DNA of 64,000 bases from Zygnema cylindricum (Eukaryota; Streptophyta; Zygnematophyceae; Zygnematales; Zygnemataceae). The notes under the pieces were generated by a model. It saw only the letters and a program-made list of their open reading frames with translations. It was not told the origin of the DNA and searched no databases. Position numbers and translations under genes: made by a program. Below are positions 52,121-63,149 of the stretch, piece after piece; the stretch's first letter is position 1; each line of letters opens with the position of its first letter. The DNA is taken from NCBI GenBank assembly GCA_037447655.1, contig JBBHKE010000068.1, positions 8,527 through 72,526 on the forward strand, written 5' to 3'.

Positions 52121-54201
52121 TTATATACTGATGTCGAATCTTGGATAATCGAAGTCATTTTCGAAAATGCACGAAGTTCTACCTAGAAAAGGTATAAAAT
52201 GATGATAAAAAGAGCAAAAGGAAAGAAAATAAGGAGAAAAATGAAAATAGGGCGATTCGGGAAAAAAAAATAGTAACAGGGAAAAGAACGAGGAATGGGG
52301 AACAGGAGGAGGACAGGGAACAACTAGTAGGAAAGGGAAGAGAAAGAAAAGGGGAACGACAGGCAAGGAAAAGGAGCCACGATTTATACAGAAGAAAACG
52401 AAAAAGAAACAGGGAAAGAGAACAGGATTGGGAAATGAATGGAAAAGGAATACGAAAGTAGGAAAGCAAAAAGAAAGAGTAGGAGAGGAAATTTTTGAGT
52501 TTTTTTGAGTTAAGCAAAAATTGTCGGGATAGTGACATTTGCAAACAGAATAACATACGAAAGGAAATAACAAAGAAAAAATGAACAGTAAGGAAACAGG
52601 GCAAAGAGAAAAGATCGATATTTGGAAAGAGGGTGGAGGGTGAAAAAAGGGTAAAAACCAAAAGGCGGACCAGTGATCTAATGGGAAAGAAAATAAAATG
52701 AAAAACAGAGACAGTGAAAACGAGAATGTGCTTGGATTGATCTTTTTCTTTTCTTTTAATTTTATTTGTTGAAGTCTTCGGTGCAAAGAAAAGGTAAAAT
52801 AAAGCAGAATCGGATTTTAATGAAATTTTATCTGTGTTCACATGTCTGTTCGGAGAAATTTAGGGGAAAAAGGAAAATAAAGGAGTTTGGGGAAAAGTTG
52901 AAGCTACTTCTATATGTTGGTTACAGAATGTCACGTTTTTCGTTAATTATTTGCTCAGTTCTCGAAACAAAAATCAAAATAAAATTTAGCAAGAAGAAAT
53001 GAGGGAAAAAGCTCAAATTCTAAAATCGAAAAAATTCAGAATAACCAACAAACTGAAAAAAAACCAAATGACCACCTCCAAACAAAAAGAGGGAACGGAA
53101 ATGGAGAAAAACTTACTGACAACTCCGGAAGACATATTTTGATTGGGGACTCGATTATTTGTCGCGTATTTCAAATCGCAAACCCCCTTTTTCGCACCCG
53201 ATTTGAAAAAAGTAAAACCCGCACATTTTTTAAAATTAAAACACCATCGACAACATTCTTCTTTAGTGGGAACTTCCGTAATTGGTCCACTAGTGGAGGA
53301 ATACATCGGATACTCAAAATTGTCGTCGAAATCACATTGACCCGAAACGATTCCGGAAAGCGCTGTTGAATCGCTTACGACTTGTTCAAAAACAAATGTT
53401 AAAGTACAATTTCTTCTTGAAGGATAAAAAGTGTATCCCGAGCATCCTTCGGTGGAGAGACAAATGAGACCGCAATCTTCTCGAGAGACGGCGGAAACAG
53501 TGCTGAGTTGACCACCGACATAGCGGATGCCGTTTTGGAGAGTGCAGCCTGGAGGAGGAGAGGGAGAGGAGGGAGAGGGAAATAGCAAAATAAGGGCAGG
53601 TTAGTGGAAGGATAAAGGGTTAGCGAAGGAGAGGGAGAGCAGGCTAAAAAAGGGGGGGGAGAGAGAGAGAGGGACTAGCTGAGAAAGTTGGGAGCTGAAA
53701 AACGAGGAAATCAGAGGAGATTCGGAGAATTTAACCCTCTCTCTCTCTTTAATGTATTCACTGCCCATTGTTCTACCCTCATTGTCCCCACTACTCCATT
53801 TCCACTGCGATTCCTTTTTCTTCCCCGTCTTGACTGTCTCTTCCTCTCTCTTTTCGACCCTTCTCTCTTGTTTGACAATGGCTCTCTCAACTTCTTTTCT
53901 TCATTTCCTTCCTTCATCTTCTCTCGTTCTCCTCTCACGTCCCAACTTACCATCCTTACTCACTAGTCTCCCTCCCTCTCTCCCCTTCTCTCTCACTCTC
54001 TCTTTTATTCTTCTACCTTCTTAATTTCCGGCCCAATTTCCCCCCTCTCCTTCTTCCTTCTCTCATTTTTTCCTCCCTCTCCGTTCGTCCACTATCAATA
54101 ATTTTGCGCCTCTTTCACCAACCTCTTACGGCTCCCACGGCAACAAAAATAAGTAGAGTTGTTAGTACGGCCACCAAACGAATATTTAACGAGTATTCCA
54201 T
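52121..54201 (-). pseudogene. PAN-B: inverted PAN-A paralogue, exons 1-3
   Basis: Exon 1 (54201-54123, 79 bp) encodes a signal peptide (LTTLLIFVAVGAV). Exon 2 (53548-53117, 432 bp) encodes PAN domains 1 and 2 with all Cys of PAN-A kept. Lengths and phase-1 junctions equal those of PAN-A. Exon 3 starts at 52182 (SCIFENDFDYPRF) but homology ends near 52135 and a TAA follows (52121-52123), so domain 3 is lost. Exon 4 survives at 49725-49646. Promoter elements are also kept. A shortened two-domain product is conceivable, but a broken gene is the simpler reading. Confidence 0.8.
53640..54110 (+). repeat. CT/GA-rich sequence in PAN-B intron 1
   Basis: The 574-bp intron 1 (53549-54122) is longer than that of PAN-A (147 bp). 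It holds a GA block (53560-53680) and a CT-rich block (53735-54100). Frames on both strands are low-complexity. Confidence 0.7.
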
Positions 54202-54509
54202 TTTTCAAATGGCTAACTACACAAAAAATTGGTAGTTAAGAAGAACAATAAGGGGACAATTTTTAGAATAGCAAACGTTGAACTCAAACCCGAGCTAAAA
54301 AATGGAAAATATAAAGAGAAGGAAGAGAAAAGAACAAAGAGAGGAAGAGAGAGTGGGAAAGGAGAGAAGCTTGGAAGTATAAGAAACGAAAAAGAGGGAG
54401 AAAGAGGGAGAAAGAGAGAGAGAGAGAGGCACAAAAAGAGAAATGTAAAGGTAATATTGAGAGACAGGAGTGAGAGGAGAGTGAGAGAGAGCGATCGAGA
54501 ATTGTGAGA

Positions 54510-54560
54510 GAACTGAGCTCGAAGCTCGACCTATATACCTTTCCCCGCGCGGGGAAAATC
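54510..54560 (-). promoter_or_regulatory. Core promoter of PAN-B
   Basis: TATA box 54532-54537 and palindrome gagctcgaagctc (54515-54527) match PAN-A. Just upstream is an 18-bp perfect palindrome, tttccccgcgcggggaaa (54540-54557), which PAN-A lacks. Confidence 0.6.
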
Positions 54561-54784
54561 AGACAAATATTCGCACGTGTCAAAAAGTTAGCGAGGCAAC
54601 GAACGATGTGGATTTGCTGTACGGAATGTGAAATTGTGGAGGCCGGTGATAATAAAACAATATGTCAGTACGGACACCAAAGTGCAAAGCGAAATTTGCA
54701 GTATCTCGCGGGCGTATCTATAGCCGGCGTTAACTGATTTTCCGCCAATTAAGGTAGTATGTACTGTAGCATATATTGTACCAA

Positions 54785-55005
54785 TGTGGATGGGGATTCG
54801 CCAAACGAGTACGGACAGCCTTCGTGAAGCGGAAACTGAGCGTTACGACTTAGGAGGCTCCAGTGGTGCCTACGCCGAAACCCTAATCGTACGATATTCA
54901 TCATTTCCACGTGTACCGTAGGTCGATAACTAAATTACTGTAGCTTATTTTTTGTGACGCTATGCTTCGGTATACGACCATGCCGCTTCCTTTTCCCTTT
55001 TTTAT
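54785..55005 (-). promoter_or_regulatory. Conserved upstream block of PAN-B
   Basis: This is the inverted counterpart of 41395-41610 and is closely similar. Beyond it, 55380-55530 matches 40900-41050, so the inverted duplication extends at least 1.3 kb upstream of each gene. Confidence 0.5.
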
Positions 55006-55599
55006 CAAATTGAAATTGAGCGCGTCGTAAATCGTCGGGTTTGAAAAAACACAGCGTAGCCGTACAGTATCTTCGTACAACATCTGTAAGAGATATCGTA
55101 CGTTTCGCTTAATTTACAAAATGTTTTTTTCTTTCTGGATGCGACTGCAGATATTTTTGTCGGTTTGTTACAAGTGGATTCCATACACGTGTAATTTGTA
55201 ATGGGAATATCTTTCCCAAGCGTGTGTTCTGGGTTTTTGTTTTTACGACTTGTGCATTTTATTCGTACGTTTTCGTATTTTTCAAAATATCATTTCGGAC
55301 GTGAAGCATGCAACTACTACTAAAAAAAAGAAAAACAAAATAACAAAAAAAAAACACAATCAGGACAAGAATAAGGAAACAGAACGGGATGCATAGGCGA
55401 TGAACCGACGGCCGTCAGAGTTTGACCGACTAGGAGACCACAAAATCTAGCTGGGCTTCGAATCGACAAAATATAGTTGCGATTTTCTTCACTAATTCTG
55501 TTATTTTCTAGTTGTAGTACGACGCGGCATGTCTTAGCCGAAGATAACGACAAGCTAGGTCCCTACCAGTATCGGGAGGCAGTGGGCGAAGTATAAAAA

Positions 55600-55662
55600 T
55601 GTTGCAAGTGTACGGAAGTGTATAAAAGTGTACGGAAGTGTATACAAAGTGTACGGAAGGTA
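55600..55662 (+). repeat. Short GTGTACGGAA tandem repeat
   Basis: Four to five copies of aagtgtacggaagtgtataa-like units in about 60 bp. Confidence 0.7.
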
Positions 55663-55799
55663 CCACCTGAGCCTACCAGGAAGCTTGAGGACGTTCCAAA
55701 ATGAAACAAACGGCGTTCTACAATTCGTTTTTAGGTTGACGAATCACAACGTAGTTTGGTTTGCGGTAAGCCAAAAAAAATGTTTCCTAGTCTTTTTTT

Positions 55800-56270
55800 T
55801 CTCGCTCTTTACCACTCCCTCTCCCTATACTCCTCTGTCCCTGTCCATCTCTCTTACCCTCTCCATCTCCTAATCCTCCTTCACTTCTTCTCAGGTCCCA
55901 TTTCCCTCTCTTTATATCTCTACCTCTCCCTCTTTCTCACATTTTCAATATACCTCTCTCTCCCACTCAATCTTCGCAATATCTCTCTCCAAATCTCCCC
56001 CTCTCCTCTCTCTCCCTCTCGACTCTTCCATCTTCCCACTCTCTCTCGTACACCCTCACCCGCTTCTTCACAATCCTTTGACCTCGCCCTCACCCTTCAC
56101 TTTCCATCTCCCTCTCCGTTTCCCATCTTGTTTCCCGCTATCCCCCTCCCACTCTCTCTCTCCCTCCCTTCTCTCTCCCCCTACCTCTCTCTCCTCCATT
56201 TCCCATAATGTGTCCATCTTTGCCTCTCCATATCCATTTCCCTCATTGTTACCATCCCTTCTACCAACTC
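55800..56270 (+). repeat. CT-rich tract
   Basis: About 470 bp of pyrimidine-rich sequence with Leu/Ser/Pro-only frames. No splice or gene context is evident here. I see no gene in 56271-58550 either; that stretch contains only a TA-rich run (58150-58198) and weak frames. Confidence 0.7.
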
Positions 56271-58554
56271 CCTCAACAATCCACTCTATTCTTGTCTTAC
56301 TTAACAATGTCTATACTGCTCATTATGACATTAATGGATGAAGGATGTTTCTTGTCTCTTCTGAGTGCCTATTTGTATTCTAATGTTGTCTATTTGCATG
56401 AAACACTCTTTAATGTGGTCCAATGAAATGATGCCTACGCATGCTTGTTCATGTGAACCTGAATATGTACAACTGCATGATTGTAATAATGGTATGACTC
56501 CACGTCGTTCGAATCCCGACGTCCGTCCGTACAAATAATTTGTAATGTTCCACAATATGACGCCGATCACACAAAATCAGTGATACCGAATATTGCCCAA
56601 AATCGCCCATAAAATCAACACTCCCACTCGAGTTTTTGGCGATATGAGTTCGCGTAAAAGATAGTATTGAAATAACTTTGGGTCGATTCGAAGTCGTCCT
56701 TAAATACAAGAGTCACACTAATCCATGCAGTGTCCGTTCGAACTGTGAACCTGAACAGCGTGAAATTTGGAAGGTTGGAAATTTCCTCCCACTTTCGCGT
56801 GTGAAAATGTTTCGTCTCGCACTGACAAGTTTTTCATGTAAACTTTGAAATCTAATGTGATTCCCTCATGACAAGACACGTGGAGCTCATCCGCTTGATG
56901 TGTGAGTTCGAGACACCCATGCTCATCAGCTTGATGTGTGAGTTCAAGACTCCCATATCCGTCGATCTCTAGTTTCGTAAATCTCCTAGATCCTGAATTT
57001 AATAATTTCAGCGTGGGTTTTAACGTCTCCTCGTATGTACCTCGTTCGTCTCCAACAAGATGGTCCTTGACCGTTGATAATTCAGGGTGGTCCTCGTCTG
57101 TTGAAAAAAACTCGATGTACCTGCGTAAAATTTGTCAGTATATTTTCCGAAGGACTAGCTATCTACTCTTCCTGTCCCCACTCTGCTTTGATCGTCTTTG
57201 TTTGTGATTTGAATGCTCGTTTGGCACCCAAATTCCTAGTGATTTGGGTTTGCTAGGTCTCTACGTTGTCGTCTACTTTGTCAAATCTCTGACTGCACTT
57301 TTCCTTGATGCCACGCTCGTACTTCTAGGCCTTCTCGGGCATCACCACCTTGGTGGAGCCATCTGAAACGATCAGCTTATTTATCACATCCTCCCACTTC
57401 AACTCCTCCCATTAATGGCTCTCTAGAGAGGTGGGAACTCGTTCAAATCTATGGGGAAGTGGCATGAGAAACATTGAGATTTTCGTGTGTGTAGGAAGGA
57501 ATCTTTTTGCTGGTTCTGCCACGGCTAGGTTTTCTGAGTTTGGGAAATGTTCTTTGACATTGACATCGTTTCGTCGTATTATGTGTTAGAGTCTCCGTAG
57601 CAATCTAATTCTTTCTCCCATGGTTTGTTTCACAGTGTCTTATCTAACTTTTCCGTGAGCCCTTGGAAGATATTTCCCAAGGTGAATCTTGTGTGTATTA
57701 TTGTTGTTGCGTGGTTTCGGTCGTTTGTCTCCTTTTTATTTAGACTTTGAGTGTGCCGGTTTTCTCGGAGGTCTCATCTGGTTAAGGAGAGTCTGCTGTT
57801 TGCTAGTTGGACTCTTGTAGGGAATATTGAAGACTTCAGGGCCTAGTGGCTACTGTCGCAAATATTCCCGTGCTGTAATTTGCTGTTCTTTTTCAGTCAA
57901 GCATTGATTAGTTGTTTTGTTTTCTTTTCCTGTCTCGTTGTTTTTTTTGGGTTGCTTTAATCTGTTTTCATTCTCAATTTTTAGGGTTTCGTTGCTTGGT
58001 GGGGTGTGAGTTGGATATTGCTGATTTTATCTGTAAATCCGGTATAGTTTTTTTTTTCTATCTACCTACCGGATTAACTCACTCAGAAAACCTAGCAAAC
58101 CTAAAAACTTATAAAAAAAAAAATATCCATATGAAAAACCTAGAAAAAAATATATTTATTTATATATATATACACACATTTAAATATATATATATATTAG
58201 CTTGCACGAATTATCACATAAAATTATAACTGCTTTAATAGTTGGGTAGAGCGTGGCTTAAAGCAGATACGCATACCCTAACAGGCTACTAACTACTTTG
58301 GCATTGAGCTATGGTGTGATTACGATAACTTGGAATTGGAGCATCGTTGGGGAATATTTAAGGTATCCTACTGGATGCTATCGCTTTAGGTGAGCAACCA
58401 ATCCTTGTTGGTGCAGGCGCGATATAGGTTATCAAGCGCACTCGTTTAGAGGGTTAGATATCTTGCCGAAGGCTGCGTTTTCCCTCCTCATAGGACATCA
58501 TCGTTGCATGGTCCTAGATCTGACCTTAATCAGTCTTGATTAAGGGTTTCTTGC

Positions 58555-58620
58555 TTTATTACATCTGGCCGTGTTGGCCGTGAATAGTTTCCTTTTTTAT
58601 TACATCTGGCCGTGTTGGCC
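58555..58620. repeat. 41-bp duplication at the A3 junction
   Basis: ttattacatctggccgtgttggcc occurs at about 58557 and again 41 bp later, immediately before A3 homology starts. This looks like a repair or rearrangement scar. Confidence 0.7.
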
Positions 58621-58625
58621 CTGAA

Positions 58626-60824
58626 CAGAGTTCTTACTTCAGCTATAAAAGATCAAACACCTTATGAGAGATGGACAGGTCGGAAACCAAACATATCTCA
58701 CTAAAAGGTTTTGGCAGTCAAGTATTCATTTTAGATACAAATCAGTCTAATTGGAAGCTAGATCCTAAAGGAAAACCAGGATACTTATTAGGATATGATG
58801 AGGATGTTAAAGGATATAGAGTTTATGATCTAAAAAGGGAAGATATAATATTAGTAAAGCATCTAGTAGTTATAGATGAAGGAAAGTTTGTGGATCCCTT
58901 CAAGTATACAAAGTCAGTAAAAATCAGATTTGAGTCAGAAAATTCGAATGACTTTGAACTTCCTAACTATCCTGGTTTAAGACAAGATGATATTCTTGCA
59001 AGTACAAATCAGACCGAAAAGGACTCAACAGCGGAAAGTCCAAAACAACTCTACCCAAAGCACAAGACGTGGTGGAAATTGATTCGGAATCAAGGGATAG
59101 GGGAGAAGCCGAGATTGTTCGAAAGAACCCACGAGAACCATCTATTCCGGCCACAAATTTTTAGGGGGGAGGAGAAGTAGTAAAAGATTACAAGAAAAAC
59201 AAGTTAATAACAAGGTAACAAAACTATCTCATCAAGGTAAATCTCAAACTTATAGAGAGGCGATGACTTGTCCAGAAAAGAACCGGTGGAAGACAGCCAT
59301 CAATGAGGAGATAGCCTCAATTATGGTAGCCGATACTTGGGAGCTAGTGGACTCTCCACCGAACCGAAAACGAATCGGTTGTAAGTGGGTTTTCAAATTC
59401 AAACTGAACCCTGATAACACCATTGAGCGTTACAAAGCCCGATTAGTGGCAAAAGGATTTACACAGAAAGAAGGAATTGACTACGAGGAAACCTTTGCCC
59501 GGGTCATAAGATTTCCCTCCGTCCGCATATTTCTCAATCTAGCAGCAGCGAAAGACATAGAGGTGCACCGGATGGATATCAAGATAACCTTTTTGCATGG
59601 AGAATTGGAAGAGGAGATCTTCATGCGACAACCTAAAGGATTTGTGGAGGAAGGAGAAGAAAGTAAGGTATGCCGGCTAATTAACTCCCTTTACGATTTG
59701 AAACAGGCGCCTCGACAGTGGAATAAGAAACTTGATGAGTTTCTTACCGGTCTGGGATATATCCGAATCAGCTCAGATCACTCAATCTATGTCTTTGAAG
59801 ATAAGCAAGGTATTATATTTATTGCAATTTATGTTGATGATTTGCTTGATTTAAATAAATCAATGGAAAAAATTAATAAACTGAAAACTGATCTTAAGGG
59901 GAGATTTGAAATGAAGGACATGGGAGAAGCAAAATATATTTTGGGAATTCAAGTAGAAAGAGATCGAGAAAGAAAGATTATAAGATTGACTCAAAAGGAA
60001 GCAATATAGAACATGCAAGAAAACTTTCAGATGGATAAAGCTAATAGTTGTACAACTCCAATGGAGTTAAAGAAGGGAAGTAAGGGGATTGAGGAAGAAA
60101 AAGTCATAGTCTTAGATGAGGAACTAAATCCTGAAGAACAAAAGTTCATGCAGACTATTCCTTACAGGCAAATAGTGGGAGTCTAATCTATTTTATGAAT
60201 TGTACCCGGCCGGATTAAGCTGCAGCTGTAGGAGTGCTTAGTAGAAGTCTAAATGCTCCCACTAAGAAGGATTGGGAGGCACCTAAGAGAGTCCTTAGAT
60301 ATTTGATAGGAACTAGGGATCTATGGTTGCATTTAGGTGGGGAGAATACTAACATCACTACTTGGAGTGATGCCAATTATGGTGATGCTCCGATGAGGAG
60401 ATGTACTTCTAGATATGTATTATATGTGGGTAATGGGGCTCTCTGTAGGAGTAGCAAACAGCAAAAAGTTATTGCTCAGTCAACCATGGAGGCTGAATAT
60501 AAGGCCTCTTGATCTACCGTAAAAGAATTGATGTGGGTCAAGTCTTTGCTTGGTGAGCTTGGTCACCTTAAGAGTGGTGTGCATGATTTTTTTTGTGATA
60601 ATCAGGCTGCAATCGCTATTTCTGCCAATCCTAAATATCATTTTAAAGCTAAACACATGGACATTAGACTCGGCTTTGTTAGAGAGAAATTAGAAAACAA
60701 AATAATCAGTTTAGAGTATCGACCAGATAGTGAGATGGTAGCAGATATGATGACCAAACCAGTGCCTTCCCCTAAACTGATTTTCTACAAGGAGAAGTGT
60801 GGTTTGAAATTAAAGATTGACTAG
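58626..60824 (+). pseudogene. pol: A3 pol pseudogene
   Basis: Integrase C-terminus (GYDEDVKGYRVYDL) is followed by RT (59263-60009: IGCKWVFKFKLNPDNTIERY, VHRMDIKITFLHG with the first Asp kept, AIYVDDLLDL) and RNase H (60234-60824: TWSDANYGDAP, QSTMEAEY, CDNQAAIAIS). Breaks: frameshift near 59180, TAG at 60007-60009, a one-base deletion near 60180, TAA near 60217, TGA near 60511. It ends LKLKID like A1. Confidence 0.85.
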
Positions 60825-60837
60825 AAAATAAAGGGAG

Positions 60838-61911
60838 TGTAGAAATCGATGGTTATTTTATTATTTTCTAGGTCTAAAATTGGAATATAGAAAAAAGACG
60901 AGGAAGTCTGCCGCTAACTTCTCTCTCCAACTCCCACACTTGTTGGAGTCACTGAGAAGTTAGAGAGGAAGCTAGAGCCATGGCTACCTAGGCTATCCAG
61001 AGGTTTACGGGAAATAGATTAGTTAATTTACAGATAGGTAGGTTTATTTACTAAAAGGTGTTTGTCGGTAACAGGATTTGATCCTGGTACCTGCCAACCG
61101 TCAGAACACCAGTAGCCGGTGGCCTTAGCCGTTAAGTCTAGAAAATACAATACATACTATTAGGTTTGATATTTATTTAAATGTTAACACATAGGAAAAT
61201 TCATTTAACAGCGGATGTTTACGGTTACATAGATCCCGTTATGTAAAATGTACGGATTTCGGTATAGACAAGAAACAAGTACAACGCATTTTGTTTCTTT
61301 TACAAAACAAATACCGCACAAGCATTTATGACGGCTACGATTGAAATTTGCATTCAATCAGACGGCCGAAAAGAAAGTCAAGATCGCGGAAGAAATTCTC
61401 GGCAGTTTGTGGTCATTGCCACATCCGATGACACGTGGCACGATTACGTTGAATCGCGGCATCTCCGAGAAGTACAGGACCGAATCCGGATATGACATGT
61501 GTCCACATTTAGGCCATGTCGTACAAATTCCTTACATAAAGTACACCAGCAGCTGTACTTTTATGTACGGCAGTGTAATATGATTGGTGCCTTACAACAG
61601 TAGATACAATTTGTGATAGAGATAGGACATAGAAACATTGGTAGATAGGACTCTCTCTCCCAGAGAGCTTCTGTACAAAAGGTCAACTTTGACCCTCTAT
61701 AACTTACAGCTTAGGGGAGCAAATTCAGAGATTCTTTTTGCTATCGCCTTAGGGGAGTCTTGCCTTCACAGGATTGAAGGTGGTCAGAGCTTTTGTTTGC
61801 CACGTTGGCTTATATTCGTGCTGAAAGACAAAGGGGTCAGGGTTATCATAGAGGCTTCGTGTGAGCTACTTACTCTAAGGTCCTATGGAGGTCTCAGAGT
61901 TGAACTGGTCA
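60838..61911 (+). repeat. 3' LTR of A3
   Basis: It starts TGTAGAAATCG and ends near actggtca, about 1.07 kb. It shares gccatggct, the antisense tRNA-like module (61067-61140, B box rc ggatttgatcctg) and tctctctcccagagagctt with other A-family LTRs. It is closest to 63150-64000. Confidence 0.75.
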
Positions 61912-61914
61912 CGT

Positions 61915-62365
61915 ATGGAAACTTTGCGTGAGGCCCTACCGGATCTCATGTCAAAGGTTGTGGCGGTACAAAAATTTGTGGGTAAGTTTCCCACACAATC
62001 TCGACGGTTCATTCAGAACCGTTTGACCGAAGCATATGGACTTAAATTCACTTTCGAGTAGGCTGCAGAGTATGCTGTGAAGTACGAAATGCAGACTAGC
62101 TAGTGCGAGGCTCACGAGCGGCCGAAACCTTCACCTAAGGATTACCTTAATCCAAATCCTAACCATAATCCTAACCCGCGCAACCCATGGCCCAACCCAA
62201 GACCTCTAAAAAGGGCCCCCGCCATGGGTTCGTTACCAACGCACTTAGTGTGCATATATGTTTCCGGTGAGGTCGCGGTGGTCACAACGCATGCAGCTGT
62301 CCAAACAAGGCAGCCACGTGTACTCAGTGCAATCAAACAAGTCATTACGTATAGCGATGTCATGT
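61915..62365 (+). pseudogene. Gag-like segment with two CCHC knuckles
   Basis: It opens just after the A3 LTR with METLREALPDLMSKV and a helical, basic stretch (KFPTQSRRFIQNRLTEAYG) to TAG 62059. An Asn/Pro-rich region follows and then two zinc knuckles at 62259-62360, CFR*GRGGHNACSC and CTQCNQTSHYV*RC, both C-x2-C-x4-H-x4-C in spacing. In the first the second Cys is a TGA; in the second a spacer codon is TAG. It resembles Gag of another LTR group, not A-family Gag. Confidence 0.55.
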
Positions 62366-63149
62366 TAAAAATCTAGATTTCAGTTATCAAAATCAAATTA
62401 AAAACGGCGGTATACTTGCTCGCTCGGCTAAATTGGTCACTCCACCGAAAGGGGAAGAGAAGGACACGTCCCCCCAAATCAGCAGGAGGGACCGAGATAG
62501 AGCAGAGATACAGGCAACCATGGCGGCCATGATGAAGGAGCAGTTTGCCGCGCTTATGGCGCAGGCCAAACCGCAATTAACTCGAATGGTCGGGACCATA
62601 GTCCATATGCCCTCTTTTGCCGGGCGATCTCTCGAAGAGTCAACCGTCCAACAGCGGGAAGCTTTTTTCAAAGGGACTCCCAATCATAATCGTGAGTCTA
62701 AAATCCATTAACACTCGCATACCATTATCTTTCGTTAAAGATCCTAAAACCCTTATCCTGGACACAACCTCTAGCATCATCGCTGGGGCCTTAACCATTC
62801 TAGAGGGGAGTATACAAGATGCCTATAAGGTGAAAGAACGGTTAGCAAAACTGTCCACTATGCTTCTAGAATCGAATAGCGAGGCTAAATCCTCAGATCT
62901 AACTCAATCTGCACATGCATTACAAGCAATTCAAAACCATCGTAGTACCCTATCTCTTTAAGCAATTACTCTCGAAGAGCGTTCAAATTTTACCCCACAC
63001 ATCAGTTTTCTAGATAACAAGTTAGGCGTGTTCACATTGAATAAAGTAGCCCTAGGTTTACCTCTTATGGACAAAGGGGCGAAACCCATTATTCTCGTAT
63101 CAGATTCTGACAAGAAAAAAGGTCTTACTGCAGATACTATAAAAATTAA
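62366..63149 (+). pseudogene. Unrecognised reading frames between two A-family LTRs
   Basis: 62433-62711 (EEKDTSPQISRRDRDRAEIQ..., Met/Ala/Gln-rich helix) and 62617-62961 (SIIAGALTILEGSIQDAYKV...) continue after a stop as AITLEERSNFTPHISFLDNK to 63160. I recognise no family; no protease, integrase or RT motif is seen. With the CCHC segment it may be the interior of a non-autonomous element bounded by 60838-61911 and 63150-64000. Confidence 0.4.

Larger units (their letters stand above)
58620..61911 (+). mobile_element. Truncated copia element A3
   Basis: This A1 relative has lost its 5' LTR, gag, protease and integrase core. It starts in the integrase C-terminal region and keeps RT, RNase H, the polypurine tract (aaaataaagggag, 60825-60837) and a 3' LTR from 60838 to about 61911. 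Confidence 0.85.

Noticed and set aside
56300-58550. Candidate genes in short frames (56938-57207, 57912-58229)
   Set aside because: No domain, no splice support and no duplicated counterpart; lengths are as expected by chance in this sequence.
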